From NCBI GenBank assembly GCA_024637315.1, contig JAGXFH010000015.1, positions 1-32,994 on the forward strand: DNA of 32,994 bases. Reading direction: 5' to 3'. The DNA comes from Brevirhabdus sp. (GTDB lineage Bacteria > Pseudomonadota > Alphaproteobacteria > Rhodobacterales > Rhodobacteraceae). The notes under the pieces are model-generated. The model had not been told where the DNA came from and did not search any database. It saw only the letters and a program-made list of their open reading frames with translations. A program made the position numbers and the translations under genes. Shown here in pieces: positions 1 to 7,583 of the stretch; position 1 is the stretch's first letter; each line of letters opens with the position of its first letter.

Positions 1-244
1 GCCGCCGGAACACCTCGGCCTGCCGGTCGGGGCGCTTGATCCGCCGGATCCGGGGATCGTCGGGCCTGTGGCTGTCTTCGAGGTCGATCCGGTCATCCGA
101 CACGGTCATGCCGCGGGCGATGTCGTGGAATCCGGCGATGGCCTCGCGGATCTCCTGAAGCTCGGCGGCGGACAGGCGGTCCGGAACGACGAGGCCGCCA
201 ACCGCGTGGTATTCCTCGATCTGGGTCTTGGTCAGAACTTCCAT
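1..244 (-). CDS. PhyH-type dioxygenase, N-terminal part (cut by window edge)
   Basis: The leftward reading frame starts with ATG at 244-242 and runs off the left edge, so only about 81 residues are visible. The opening MEVLTKTQIEEYHAVGGLVV is the usual start of phytanoyl-CoA-dioxygenase (PhyH) family proteins, Fe(II)/2-oxoglutarate-dependent hydroxylases whose N-terminus often reads 'Q...f...GflvV.d.ls..el..lr.ai'. The HxD...H iron triad and the 2-oxoglutarate-binding arginine lie beyond the window and cannot be checked. It begins 10 bases after the stop of a second PhyH gene, so the two form a tandem pair at the distal end of the TRAP operon. The substrate is unknown. The family call rests on the N-terminal pattern and the neighbouring homologue. 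Confidence 0.7.
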   Translation of the reverse strand, partial: MEVLTKTQIEEYHAVGGLVVPDRLSAAELQEIREAIAGFHDIARGMTVSDDRIDLEDSHRPDDPRIRRIKRPDRQAEVFRR

Positions 245-254
245 GCGGGTCCCC

Positions 255-1205
255 TCAGGCACAATACGGCGCGTTCATGTCCCAGCGGTAAAGTTCTATA
301 TGCGGCGCGCCGACCAGTCGCGCCCGCGCCTCTTCCCACATCGTCCGCCAGGCCGTGGCGTCGCGCAGTTCCGCGCCGGGATCGGTGCGGCTGCGGGCGA
401 CGAAGCTGGGGAAATGGTCGCGCCCGGTCGGCTGGCCGGTGACGTTGTAGCGGATGTCGAAAGACCAGCGGAAGCCCTGGGTGCGGTTGACCAACGAGGC
501 ATGTGGCGTCATCGGATCGAAGATCACCACGCCGCCCGATTTCACCGGCAGCGGCACAGCATCCTTGGGTTTCAGGAACGCCTCGGGGATGCCGACCTGC
601 TTTTTCTCGCAATGCGGCAGCAGTTCCACCTTGTCGCGTAGCGGCTGCACCACCAGACAACCGTTCTCCTCAGTCGCGTCGGTGACCGCAATCCAGACGG
701 TGATCATTCGGGTCGCGTCCGCGCTTTCATGCGTCACGCCGCGATCCTGATGCCAGTCGGTCGCGGTGATATGCGCCCGCGCCTCGTCGGCCCGCAGGTC
801 GCTGGCGGGCGGTTTGATCCGCACATGCTGGATCGGATTGCTGGTGATCTCGGGCCCGATCAGGCTTTCGACGACATCGAGCAGGGCGGGCGCGGTGATC
901 ATGTCGAGCACCGCCTGGCCGAAGTGGAACGGCATGTCGGCGGTGATCCGGTTGCCGGGCAGCGAGATGTCGAACGGCTGGAACCAGTCGCAGCCGGAGG
1001 TATAGGCGAGCAGCAGTTTCTGCCAGAAGCCCTTGTCGCCGGGGGGCGGCAGCAGCCCCTGACCGTGCCAGTCGTCGTAAAGCCGGTCCATCAGGGCCGC
1101 GTATTCTGCGCGCACCGGATCCAGCACGGCTTGCTGATCCAGCACATCCTCGACCACCAGATAGCCGTTCGTCTGAAAGAACCGTATTTGATCCACATTC
1201 AGCAT
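255..1205 (-). CDS. PhyH-family Fe(II)/2-oxoglutarate-dependent dioxygenase
   Basis: A 316-residue protein of typical PhyH length, predicted cytosolic. It opens with QIRFFQTNGYLVVEDVL. The iron-binding HxD motif is H152-Q-D154 (in TDWHQDRG), the distal histidine is probably H235 (in MTPHASLVN), and R246 (in GFRWSFDIRYN) fits the 2-oxoglutarate carboxylate anchor. All key residues are therefore present and the enzyme should be active. The family hydroxylates small acids, CoA esters, ectoine and methylated or phosphonate compounds; which applies here cannot be read from the sequence. The ATG at 1205-1203 overlaps the end of a 40-codon ORF (ATGCTGA) and has its own GGAAAGG ribosome site. It is the fourth ORF behind the TRAP genes and is followed 10 bases later by a second PhyH gene. 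Confidence 0.88.
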   Translation of the reverse strand: MLNVDQIRFFQTNGYLVVEDVLDQQAVLDPVRAEYAALMDRLYDDWHGQGLLPPPGDKGFWQKLLLAYTSGCDWFQPFDISLPGNRITADMPFHFGQAVLDMITAPALLDVVESLIGPEITSNPIQHVRIKPPASDLRADEARAHITATDWHQDRGVTHESADATRMITVWIAVTDATEENGCLVVQPLRDKVELLPHCEKKQVGIPEAFLKPKDAVPLPVKSGGVVIFDPMTPHASLVNRTQGFRWSFDIRYNVTGQPTGRDHFPSFVARSRTDPGAELRDATAWRTMWEEARARLVGAPHIELYRWDMNAPYCA

Positions 1206-1321
1206 TGCGACACCCTTTCCAGCTTGTCCCAGTCAAATTCCACGCCCTGCAGCGCATCGGCAGGATGGACCGGCAGCGCGATCAGACACAAGCCGACCTC
1301 GACCCGCCCGATCCGTGCCAT
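1199..1321 (-). CDS. Small coupled ORF, 40 codons, function unknown
   Basis: ATG at 1321-1319 sits five bases after a near-ideal AGGAGG ribosome site and nine bases after the dctM stop. Its TGA (1201-1199) overlaps the start of the downstream PhyH gene. The product begins MARIGRVEVGLCLIALPV and ends DWDKLERVSQC. About 30 of its 39 codons after the start end in G or C, as in neighbouring genes. The opening weakly resembles the capping-domain start of enolase-superfamily proteins, so it may be the remnant of a deleted enzyme gene kept as a translational bridge. It could also be a real small protein. I do not recognise a family. Confidence 0.45.
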   Translation of the reverse strand: MARIGRVEVGLCLIALPVHPADALQGVEFDWDKLERVSQC

Positions 1322-1330
1322 TCCCGCCTC

Positions 1331-2926
1331 CTACAGCAACACCGTGACGATCCCCGGCCAGATCAGCAGCACCGACAGCGCCAGAAGCTGGATGCCGATG
1401 AACGGCAGGAAGCCCTTGAAGATATCGGTCAGCGAGATATGCGGCGGCGCCACCGATTTCAGGTAGAACGCCGCCGGGCCGAAGGGAGGCGACAGGAAGC
1501 TGACCTGCATGTTCATGCAGAACGTCACGCCGAACCAGATCGCGACATGGCTGGGCTGCAGCTGTCCGATAAGGCCGATATCCTCGATCGGCAGCTTGGT
1601 GACGATGGGCAGGAAGACCGGCATGATCAGAAGCACGATCCCGACCCAGTCCATGAACATCCCCATGATCAGGAAAATCAGCATCATCACCAGGATGATC
1701 CCCATCGTGGGCAGTTCCATCCCGACAATCGCGTTCGCCACATAGGTCGGCCCGCCCGCCAGCGTGTAGGCGGCAGCCAGCGAGGCCGCGCCGATCGTCA
1801 CCCAGATGATCGTGCCGGTGGATTTCAGCGTCCGCATCAGGCTGTCCCAGACCACGTCGAACGACATCTCGCGGCGCAGCACGCTGATCACGAACACCGC
1901 GACCACGCCCATCCCGGCCGCCTCGGTGATGCCGGTGATGCCGCCATAGATCGAGCCCAGGACAACGCCGATCACGACGATCGGGGCGACCAGCCCCTTG
2001 CCCAGGTGCCAGCCGGCCACCGCACGGTCCTTGCCGAGCACGAAGAAGATCAGCGCCAGCGACAGCACCGTGGTGCCGATCAGCCAGGGCAGGTCCGAGA
2101 CCATGCCAAGCGGGATCGCGTCGACGCCCACGGTGACCGCATTCGCCCCGGTTGCGGTGAAGAACAAGGCCCGCAGCGTCAGCACCGCGCTGGCGCAGAC
2201 CGCCAGAACCGCAAGGAAGGACAGGAACAGCTTGCGCTTTTCGCCGGTTTCGGGATCGCTTGGGTCCGGATCTGGCAGCGGGGCCTGTTCGGGGTGCATC
2301 CGGGTCCGCACGATGATGTAGAGGATGAACATCGAGGCCAGCATGAAGCCCGGCACGAACGCCGCCGTGAACAGCGACTTGATCGAGGTTTCGGTGACCA
2401 GGCCGTAGAAGATCAGCACGATGGACGGCGGGATCATCGTGCCGAGCGACCCGCTGGCGCAGATCGTGCCGATGGCGAGGTTCTGGTTGTAGCCCAGCCG
2501 CAGCATCTGCGGCAGCGCGATCAGGCCCAGCAACACAACCTCGCCGCCGATGATGCCAGACATCGCCGCCATGATCACCGCCATGATCGAGGTCACGATG
2601 GCGATGCCGCCGCGGGTCCGGCTGAGCCAGACCTGCAACGAGGAATACATGTCCTTGGCGATGCCCGTTCGTTCCAGGAGCGCGGCCATGAAGATGAACA
2701 GCGGCACCGAGATCAGCACGTAGTTCGTCATCTGCCGGTAGACCGACTGGCCCAGCACCGCGAACGGGCCGCGGCCGAAATCGCTGAACAGCAATTCGGG
2801 GCCGAATTTCATCACCAGCGTGGCCACCGCCAAAAACGCCGAGGCGAAGCCCAGGGGCATCCCGATCGCCAGAAGCGCGAACATCGCCAGAAGAAGGATC
2901 AGCGACAGGGTGCCGATATCAACCAT
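1331..2926 (-). CDS. dctM: TRAP transporter large permease subunit (DctM family)
   Basis: A 531-residue, very hydrophobic inner-membrane protein with many transmembrane helices. It is the transport subunit of a tripartite ATP-independent periplasmic transporter, which uses the sodium or proton gradient to import substrate delivered by DctP. Family hallmarks include the N-terminal LLAMFALLAIGMPLGFASAF, GIIGGEVVLLGLIALPQMLR, ICASGSLGTMIPPSIVLI and, near the C-terminus, MDWVGIVLLIMPVFLPI. It is about 100 residues longer than the common 425-residue DctM. The extra part is a hydrophilic linker (PDPDPSDPETGEKRK) followed by hydrophobic segments in the middle, as in the larger keto-acid/sugar-acid branch. 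Its ATG overlaps the end of dctQ by 8 bases, indicating translational coupling. Confidence 0.94.
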   Translation of the reverse strand: MVDIGTLSLILLLAMFALLAIGMPLGFASAFLAVATLVMKFGPELLFSDFGRGPFAVLGQSVYRQMTNYVLISVPLFIFMAALLERTGIAKDMYSSLQVWLSRTRGGIAIVTSIMAVIMAAMSGIIGGEVVLLGLIALPQMLRLGYNQNLAIGTICASGSLGTMIPPSIVLIFYGLVTETSIKSLFTAAFVPGFMLASMFILYIIVRTRMHPEQAPLPDPDPSDPETGEKRKLFLSFLAVLAVCASAVLTLRALFFTATGANAVTVGVDAIPLGMVSDLPWLIGTTVLSLALIFFVLGKDRAVAGWHLGKGLVAPIVVIGVVLGSIYGGITGITEAAGMGVVAVFVISVLRREMSFDVVWDSLMRTLKSTGTIIWVTIGAASLAAAYTLAGGPTYVANAIVGMELPTMGIILVMMLIFLIMGMFMDWVGIVLLIMPVFLPIVTKLPIEDIGLIGQLQPSHVAIWFGVTFCMNMQVSFLSPPFGPAAFYLKSVAPPHISLTDIFKGFLPFIGIQLLALSVLLIWPGIVTVLL

Positions 2927-3737
2927 TGCCGTCTTCCCCCAGCGCTTCGCGGATCTTGCGGATCTCGTCCTGGTCGATATCGTCGGCGGGGCTGTGATGT
3001 TCCGGCGCCTTGTGCCAGTCGGCGATCAGGTTCGACAGCGCCTGCACCGCAACGAGGCAGATCGTCACCAGGATCGCGGCCTTGACCGTTGCCGGGATCG
3101 GCGGGTCCCAGGCGGTGCCGAAGGTCTCCATCCGCAAGAGCTTGGTTTTCGCCTCGTCATAGCCGCCCCAGACGACACAGAAGGCGAACACCCAGATCAG
3201 GAAGACGCTGATGCAGTCCGACAGTTTCTGCGCCCGGCGTGGCATCATGTCGTAGATGATGTAGATCCGGATATGGCTGCGCTGCTGCATCGCGTACTGC
3301 CCGGCCAGCAGGAACAGGAATGCCGCCAGCCACAGCGACAGCTCGTTCGCCCAAAGCGTGGGCTTGTTGAAGACGTAGCGCGAGACGACCTCGTAGAACA
3401 TCACCAGCACGACGAAGACGACGCCGATCATCGCGATCCGCGACAGGATCAGCGACAGCACGTCGAAAAAGCCCTCTGGCTTGGACTCGATCGCGCCGAT
3501 GCTGTCCGAGAGATAGATCGCGGAAAACAGGATCGCCCCCAGAATCGACCACAGCATCAGCTGCATGGCCGGCAGGCCGGCCGGGCGCAGCACCTGGTGC
3601 ATGCCGATCTCGGACCCCAGTAACAGCCGTGCGACGAACAGCCAGGCGAAGGTCAGAAGGGCGATCGTGACAAAGGCGTACATCGCAAGCTGCACGGGCC
3701 GCCGAAACCCCCTGAGCCAGACACCTTGCTGTTCCAT
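2919..3737 (-). CDS. dctQ: TRAP transporter small permease subunit (DctQ family), extended
   Basis: A 272-residue membrane protein. The C-terminal two thirds carry the DctQ core (SRYVFNKPTLWANELSLWLA, then QRSHIRIYIIYDMMPRRAQK), with about four transmembrane helices that partner DctM. An N-terminal extension adds about two more helices (roughly residues 16-37 and 57-76), so it is much longer than the usual 160-200 residues. The frame is open back to 3803. I place the start at ATG 3737-3735 because a GGGGGAGGGGG ribosome site lies just upstream, and because the longer version would begin before an intercistronic hairpin (3774-3800). The gene ends inside the start of dctM. The substrate is set by the neighbouring DctP and is probably a carboxylate. 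Confidence 0.9.
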   Translation of the reverse strand: MEQQGVWLRGFRRPVQLAMYAFVTIALLTFAWLFVARLLLGSEIGMHQVLRPAGLPAMQLMLWSILGAILFSAIYLSDSIGAIESKPEGFFDVLSLILSRIAMIGVVFVVLVMFYEVVSRYVFNKPTLWANELSLWLAAFLFLLAGQYAMQQRSHIRIYIIYDMMPRRAQKLSDCISVFLIWVFAFCVVWGGYDEAKTKLLRMETFGTAWDPPIPATVKAAILVTICLVAVQALSNLIADWHKAPEHHSPADDIDQDEIRKIREALGEDGNG

Positions 3738-3773
3738 TCCGCCCCCTCCCCCGAAGCAATCCCTCGGAAAGTT

Positions 3774-3800
3774 CAGGCGAGCCCCGGAAGGGCTCGCCTG
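3774..3800 (-). other. Perfect 11-bp stem-loop between dctP and dctQ
   Basis: The arms CAGGCGAGCCC (3774-3784) and GGGCTCGCCTG (3790-3800) are exact complements around a 5-base loop. There is no T-run afterwards, so it is probably not a strong terminator. It lies 35 bases downstream of the dctP stop and upstream of the preferred dctQ start. That position suits an mRNA-stabilising or attenuating hairpin that keeps the binding protein in excess over the permease. Confidence 0.75.
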
Positions 3801-3835
3801 CATGCTGTGATCACTGCGGCATCAAGGCCAGCCGA

Positions 3836-4852
3836 TCAATCGGCGATCAGGCCAAGCTGTGCCAGGTAATCCTTGTGGCTGTCGACCAGCGCCCGCGCTT
3901 CCGGGGTCTTTTCGGCCCAGCCTTCCCATGCAGCCTGCGCGCCCTTGCGGAACGCGGCACGGTCCTCTGCCGACCAGTCATACAGCGTCACGCCCTCGGC
4001 GCGCAGCTTGGCCGCGGCTTCGGCATTGGCCTTTTCGAAGGTCAGCGCGGTTTGCAGCGACAGCTTCTGCATCGCGGTGTCGATGATCCGCTTGTGCTTG
4101 TCCGACAGCCCGTCCCAGACCGTCTTGTTGCAGGCCAGATGGTCCGACGGCATCGAGTGGAAGCCGGGATAGGTTGCGTGCTTGACGATATCGTAGAGGC
4201 CAAGGCCGACATTGTTGGCCAGGCCGGACGCATCGGCACCGTCGATGATGCCGGTTTCCAGCGCGGTGAATACCTCGGTGAAATCCATCACGATGGGCGA
4301 GGCGCCCAGTTCCGCGAAGATCTCGGTCTCGAGACCCGGAGGCGAGCGGAATTTCCAGTCTTTCAGATCGTCCGGGCCGGCAAGCGGCTTGGATGACGAC
4401 ATCGATTCCTGACCGTAGATCCACCAGCCGATCAGCTGCATCCCGTGAGCGTTGTAAAGTTCTTGCGCCTTTTCAAGCCCACCGCCGTGATAGAGCCACG
4501 ACAACTGCTGGTACGGCGTGTCATAACCGCCCATGATGTCGCCGACGAACTGGAAGGCGGGGTTCTTGCCGGTCTGATAGGCACCACCCGTCATGTCGCA
4601 ATCCAGAATGCCGCTGGCGGCGGCGTCGAAGGTCTCTACCGTGGCCACGACCGAGGATGAATAGAACAGCTCGATATCGATCTCGCCGCCCGACATCACC
4701 TCGACATCCTCGACGAACTGCCCCGACAGCCTGCCAGAGGTCGATTCGGCCGGATAGTGGTTCTGAATGCGCAATGTCACTTCCTGCGCGGTGGCGGTAC
4801 TCGCCATTAGTGCTGCTGTCGCAACGCCTGCGACCAATCCCAATGTCTTCAT
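3836..4852 (-). CDS. dctP: TRAP transporter periplasmic substrate-binding protein (DctP family)
   Basis: A 338-residue secreted protein with signal peptide MKTLGLVAGVATAALMASTA, probably cleaved after TATAQ. It captures substrate in the periplasm and hands it to DctQM. Motifs such as GILDCDMTGGAYQTGKNPAF, FAELGASPIVM and LEKAQELYNAHG place it in the DctP fold, closest by eye to the TakP/keto-acid-like branch. R169 (in DLKDWKFRSPPG) sits where the family has its carboxylate-gripping arginine, so the ligand is expected to be an organic or sugar acid. The frame is open far upstream, but ATG 4852-4850 begins the signal peptide and follows a GGGAGGA ribosome site. It is the first gene of the leftward operon, divergent from a GntR regulator. 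Confidence 0.93.
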   Translation of the reverse strand: MKTLGLVAGVATAALMASTATAQEVTLRIQNHYPAESTSGRLSGQFVEDVEVMSGGEIDIELFYSSSVVATVETFDAAASGILDCDMTGGAYQTGKNPAFQFVGDIMGGYDTPYQQLSWLYHGGGLEKAQELYNAHGMQLIGWWIYGQESMSSSKPLAGPDDLKDWKFRSPPGLETEIFAELGASPIVMDFTEVFTALETGIIDGADASGLANNVGLGLYDIVKHATYPGFHSMPSDHLACNKTVWDGLSDKHKRIIDTAMQKLSLQTALTFEKANAEAAAKLRAEGVTLYDWSAEDRAAFRKGAQAAWEGWAEKTPEARALVDSHKDYLAQLGLIAD

Positions 4853-4938
4853 GATGTCCTCCCTGGCGGCCCGCGGCAGCAAGCCATTTTCGTTTCGGGG
4901 CCGCCTTGCAGCGGCACGTTGCGGTTTTCCGCTGGAAT

Positions 4939-4968
4939 ATGGTATGCCTAATGACAAGTTTACGTCAA
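4939..4968 (-). promoter_or_regulatory. Candidate promoter of dctP operon with overlapping GntR/FCD operator
   Basis: On the minus strand, TTGACG (4968-4963) and TACCAT (4944-4939) are separated by 18 bases, a plausible sigma70-type promoter about 85 bases before dctP. The 11 bases TGGTATGCCTA at 4940-4950 match the TNGTNNNACNA pattern of FadR-subfamily operators except at one position, and they overlap the -10 box. Repression of dctPQM by the divergently encoded regulator is therefore likely. This is inference from motif and position only. Confidence 0.45.
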
Positions 4969-5047
4969 GGAAACATCGCCCCTTCGATCCGGGGCAGCGG
5001 AAAAGCCTGATCGACAGGGGCTTTCGCCAAGGGGAATCAATCGGGCC

Positions 5048-5761
5048 ATGGCAGACACTGGCACGGGAAAATCGGAAACCGAGAAATCGATTCCCAGCCT
5101 GTCCCGACAGCGCCTGGCCGATCAGATCGCCGATGTCCTGCGCGAGCAGATGCTGACCGGTGCGCTGCAACCGGGCGATCCGATCCATGAACGCGAAACC
5201 GCCGAGGCGCTGGGGGTCAGCCGCACACCGCTGCGCGAAGCGATCCTGATTCTCGAAGCCGAAGGGCTGATCGAAACCGCCCCCGCCCGCAGCCCGATGA
5301 TCGCCAATCCCTCGCTGTCCGATATCAGCGACCTGCTGCTGGTCCAGGCCAATCTCGAGGCGTTGGGCGGCGAACTGGCCTGTGTGCGGGCCGATGCCTG
5401 CGACATCGCGGCGATCCGCGCCCTTCATCAGCGCATGGTCGAGACCAATGACGACCCCGACACCGTGGCGTTCTTCAAGACCGACATGGCGTTTCACTGC
5501 GCCATCGTCGCGGCCAGCGGCAACCGGCCGCTGATCAAGACCCATCTGCAATACAATTCGCGGCTCTGGCGTGCGCGTTACATGTCGTCGCGCAGTCGCA
5601 CCGGGCGCGAACAAACGATGCTGGACCACGGCGACATCATCCGCCATCTCGAAGCCCGCGACGCCGTCACTACCGCCGAGGTCCTGCGCCGCCACCTGTT
5701 TCAGGCCATCGCCAACATCACCCGAATCGTAGAAGCCGAACAACAGAAGCCCGCATCCTAG
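5048..5761 (+). CDS. GntR-family transcriptional regulator with FCD ligand domain
   Basis: A 237-residue DNA-binding regulator. An N-terminal winged helix-turn-helix (about residues 20-88) contains QIADVLREQMLTGALQPGD and ALGVSRTPLREAILILEAEG, both classic for the FadR subfamily. The C-terminal all-helical FCD domain (about 92-225) keeps the metal/carboxylate site residues D146 and H150 (in TDMAFHCAI), H194 and H216, so it should bind an organic acid through a divalent metal. It is divergent from the dctPQM operon (195-bp spacer) and 22 bases upstream of the dehydratase gene, so it probably controls both arms. ATG 5048 follows an AGGGGA ribosome site. The likely inducer is the transported acid or an early catabolic intermediate. 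Confidence 0.9.
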   Translation: MADTGTGKSETEKSIPSLSRQRLADQIADVLREQMLTGALQPGDPIHERETAEALGVSRTPLREAILILEAEGLIETAPARSPMIANPSLSDISDLLLVQANLEALGGELACVRADACDIAAIRALHQRMVETNDDPDTVAFFKTDMAFHCAIVAASGNRPLIKTHLQYNSRLWRARYMSSRSRTGREQTMLDHGDIIRHLEARDAVTTAEVLRRHLFQAIANITRIVEAEQQKPAS

Positions 5762-5783
5762 CCACCATCCAAGAAGGCAAATC

Positions 5784-7574
5784 ATGTCAGACGACCACGA
5801 CACCCGCGCCCACAAGAAATTCCGCTCGCAGGAATGGTTCGACAATCCCAACAATCCCGGCATGACCGCGCTCTACGTCGAGCGCTACCAGAACCAGGCG
5901 TATACGCGCGGCGAGTTGCAGTCCGAGCGGCCGATGATCGGCATCGCGCAGACCGGATCGGACCTTGCGCCCTGCAACAAGATCCACGTTTTCCTGGCCG
6001 ACCGGATCAAGGCCGGCATCCGCGACGCGGGCGGCGTGCCGATCGAGTTTCCGGTGCATCCGATCCAGGAAACCGGCAAGCGGCCAACGGCGGCGCTGGA
6101 CCGCAACCTTGCCTATCTGAGCCTTGTCGAGGTGCTGCACGGCTATCCGATCGACGGCGTCGTGCTGACCACCGGCTGCGACAAGACCACGCCCGCGCAA
6201 CTTATGGGCGCGGCCACCGTCGATATCCCGGCCATCGTCCTGTCGGGCGGGCCGATGCTGGACGGGCATTGGAAGGGCAAGCTGGCCGGGTCCGGCACGG
6301 TCGTGTGGGAAAGCCGCCGCCTCTTGGCCGATGGCAGCATCGATTACGAGGAATTCATGGACCGGGTCTGCGCCTCGGCGCCGTCGCTTGGGCATTGCAA
6401 CACGATGGGCACCGCCAGCACGATGAATGCGATGGCCGAGGCGTTGGGGATGTCGCTGACCGGCTGTTCGGCGATCCCCGCGCCGTTCCGCGAGCGCATG
6501 GAGATGGCCTATCACACCGGCCGGCGGATCGTCGAGATGGTGCATGAGGGCCTGCGCCCCTCGGATATCATGACCCGCGACGCATTTCTCAACGCGATCG
6601 TCACCAACAGCGCGATCGGCGGCTCGACCAATGCGCCGCCGCATCTGCAGGCGATCGCGCGGCATGTCGGGGTCGAGTTGTCGGTGCAGGACTGGCAGAC
6701 CCACGGCTACGACGTGCCGCTGTTGCTGAACATGCAGCCCGCGGGCGAGTATCTGGGCGAAAGTTTCCATCGCGCCGGCGGCGTGCCCGCGGTGATGGGC
6801 GAACTGGCCAAGGCCGGGCTGATCCGCGGCGAGGTGATGACCGTCACCGGCAAGCCGATGGCCGAGAACCTGGCCGGCCGTGAAAGCGCCGACCACAAGG
6901 TGATCATGACCACCGACAAGCCGATGCGCGAGCATGCGGGCTTCGTGGTGGTGTCGGGCAACCTGTTCGACAGCGCGGTGATGAAGACCAGCGTGATCTC
7001 GGAGGATTTCCGCAAGCGGTTCCTTGACCATCCGGGACAGGAGAATATCCACGAGGCCCGCGCTGTGGTGTTCGAGGGACCGGAACATTACCACGCCGCG
7101 ATCAACGACCCCGATCTGGCGATCGACGAGACGACGATCCTGTTCATCCGCGGCGTCGGCTGCGTCGGCTATCCGGGCTCTGCCGAAGTGGTGAACATGC
7201 AGCCGCCCGATGCGCTGATCAGGCGCGGCATCAACCACCTGCCCACGGTCGGCGACGGACGGCAATCGGGGACATCCGAATCGCCGTCGATCCTGAACGC
7301 CTCGCCGGAATCGGTGATCGGCGGCGGGCTGGCGCTGCTCAGGACCGGCGACACGGTGCGGCTGGATCTGAACGCCTGCACGCTGAACGCGGTGGTGCCG
7401 GAGGCCGAATGGGAGGAGCGCCGGCGCGCCTGGACCCCGCCGGAGATCACCCACCAGACCCCCTGGCAGCAGATCTACCGCGAGAATGTCGGTCAGTTGG
7501 CCGATGGCGGTTGCCTGGAACTGGCGACGAGCTATCAGAAGATCCACCGCGTACTGCCACGCGACAACCACTAG
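5784..7574 (+). CDS. IlvD/Edd-family sugar-acid dehydratase
   Basis: A 596-residue cytosolic Fe-S enzyme that removes water from a 2,3-dihydroxy acid to give a 2-keto-3-deoxy acid. The N-terminal RSQEWFDNPNNPGMTALYVE and IGIAQTGSDLAPCNK are typical of the aldonate (arabinonate/xylonate) dehydratase branch rather than of the valine/isoleucine enzyme. The iron-sulfur cysteines are C64 (LAPCNK), C132 (TTGCDKTTPA) and C205 (SLGHCNTMGT), as expected for a [2Fe-2S] cluster, and the C-terminal PTVGDGRQSGTSESPSI loop is intact. It lies 22 bases after the GntR gene with an AAGAAGG ribosome site and 9 bases before an FAH hydrolase. The exact sugar acid cannot be determined. Confidence 0.92.
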   Translation: MSDDHDTRAHKKFRSQEWFDNPNNPGMTALYVERYQNQAYTRGELQSERPMIGIAQTGSDLAPCNKIHVFLADRIKAGIRDAGGVPIEFPVHPIQETGKRPTAALDRNLAYLSLVEVLHGYPIDGVVLTTGCDKTTPAQLMGAATVDIPAIVLSGGPMLDGHWKGKLAGSGTVVWESRRLLADGSIDYEEFMDRVCASAPSLGHCNTMGTASTMNAMAEALGMSLTGCSAIPAPFRERMEMAYHTGRRIVEMVHEGLRPSDIMTRDAFLNAIVTNSAIGGSTNAPPHLQAIARHVGVELSVQDWQTHGYDVPLLLNMQPAGEYLGESFHRAGGVPAVMGELAKAGLIRGEVMTVTGKPMAENLAGRESADHKVIMTTDKPMREHAGFVVVSGNLFDSAVMKTSVISEDFRKRFLDHPGQENIHEARAVVFEGPEHYHAAINDPDLAIDETTILFIRGVGCVGYPGSAEVVNMQPPDALIRRGINHLPTVGDGRQSGTSESPSILNASPESVIGGGLALLRTGDTVRLDLNACTLNAVVPEAEWEERRRAWTPPEITHQTPWQQIYRENVGQLADGGCLELATSYQKIHRVLPRDNH

Positions 7575-7583
7575 GAATCCAAC

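Noticed and set aside
1205-3085. Rightward 626-codon frame opposite dctM and dctQ
   Set aside because: Composed mostly of Arg, His, Gln and Asp, as expected from the antisense of a high-GC membrane-protein gene. The opposite strand has clear TRAP genes.
3738-3803. Upstream extension of dctQ to an ATG at 3803
   Set aside because: The extension is a Gly/Ser-rich stretch translated from the hairpin and ribosome-site region. The ATG at 3737 has the good ribosome site.
4979-4994. CCCC-TTCGATCC-GGGG repeat upstream of the GntR gene, as a third LuxR-type site
   Set aside because: The spacing is 8 bases rather than 2, and the flanking A and ATA are absent, so it does not match the two palindromes near luxR.
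5787-7571. Leftward 594-codon frame opposite the dehydratase gene
   Set aside because: A shadow of the dehydratase, which has all its Fe-S cysteines in frame on the other strand.
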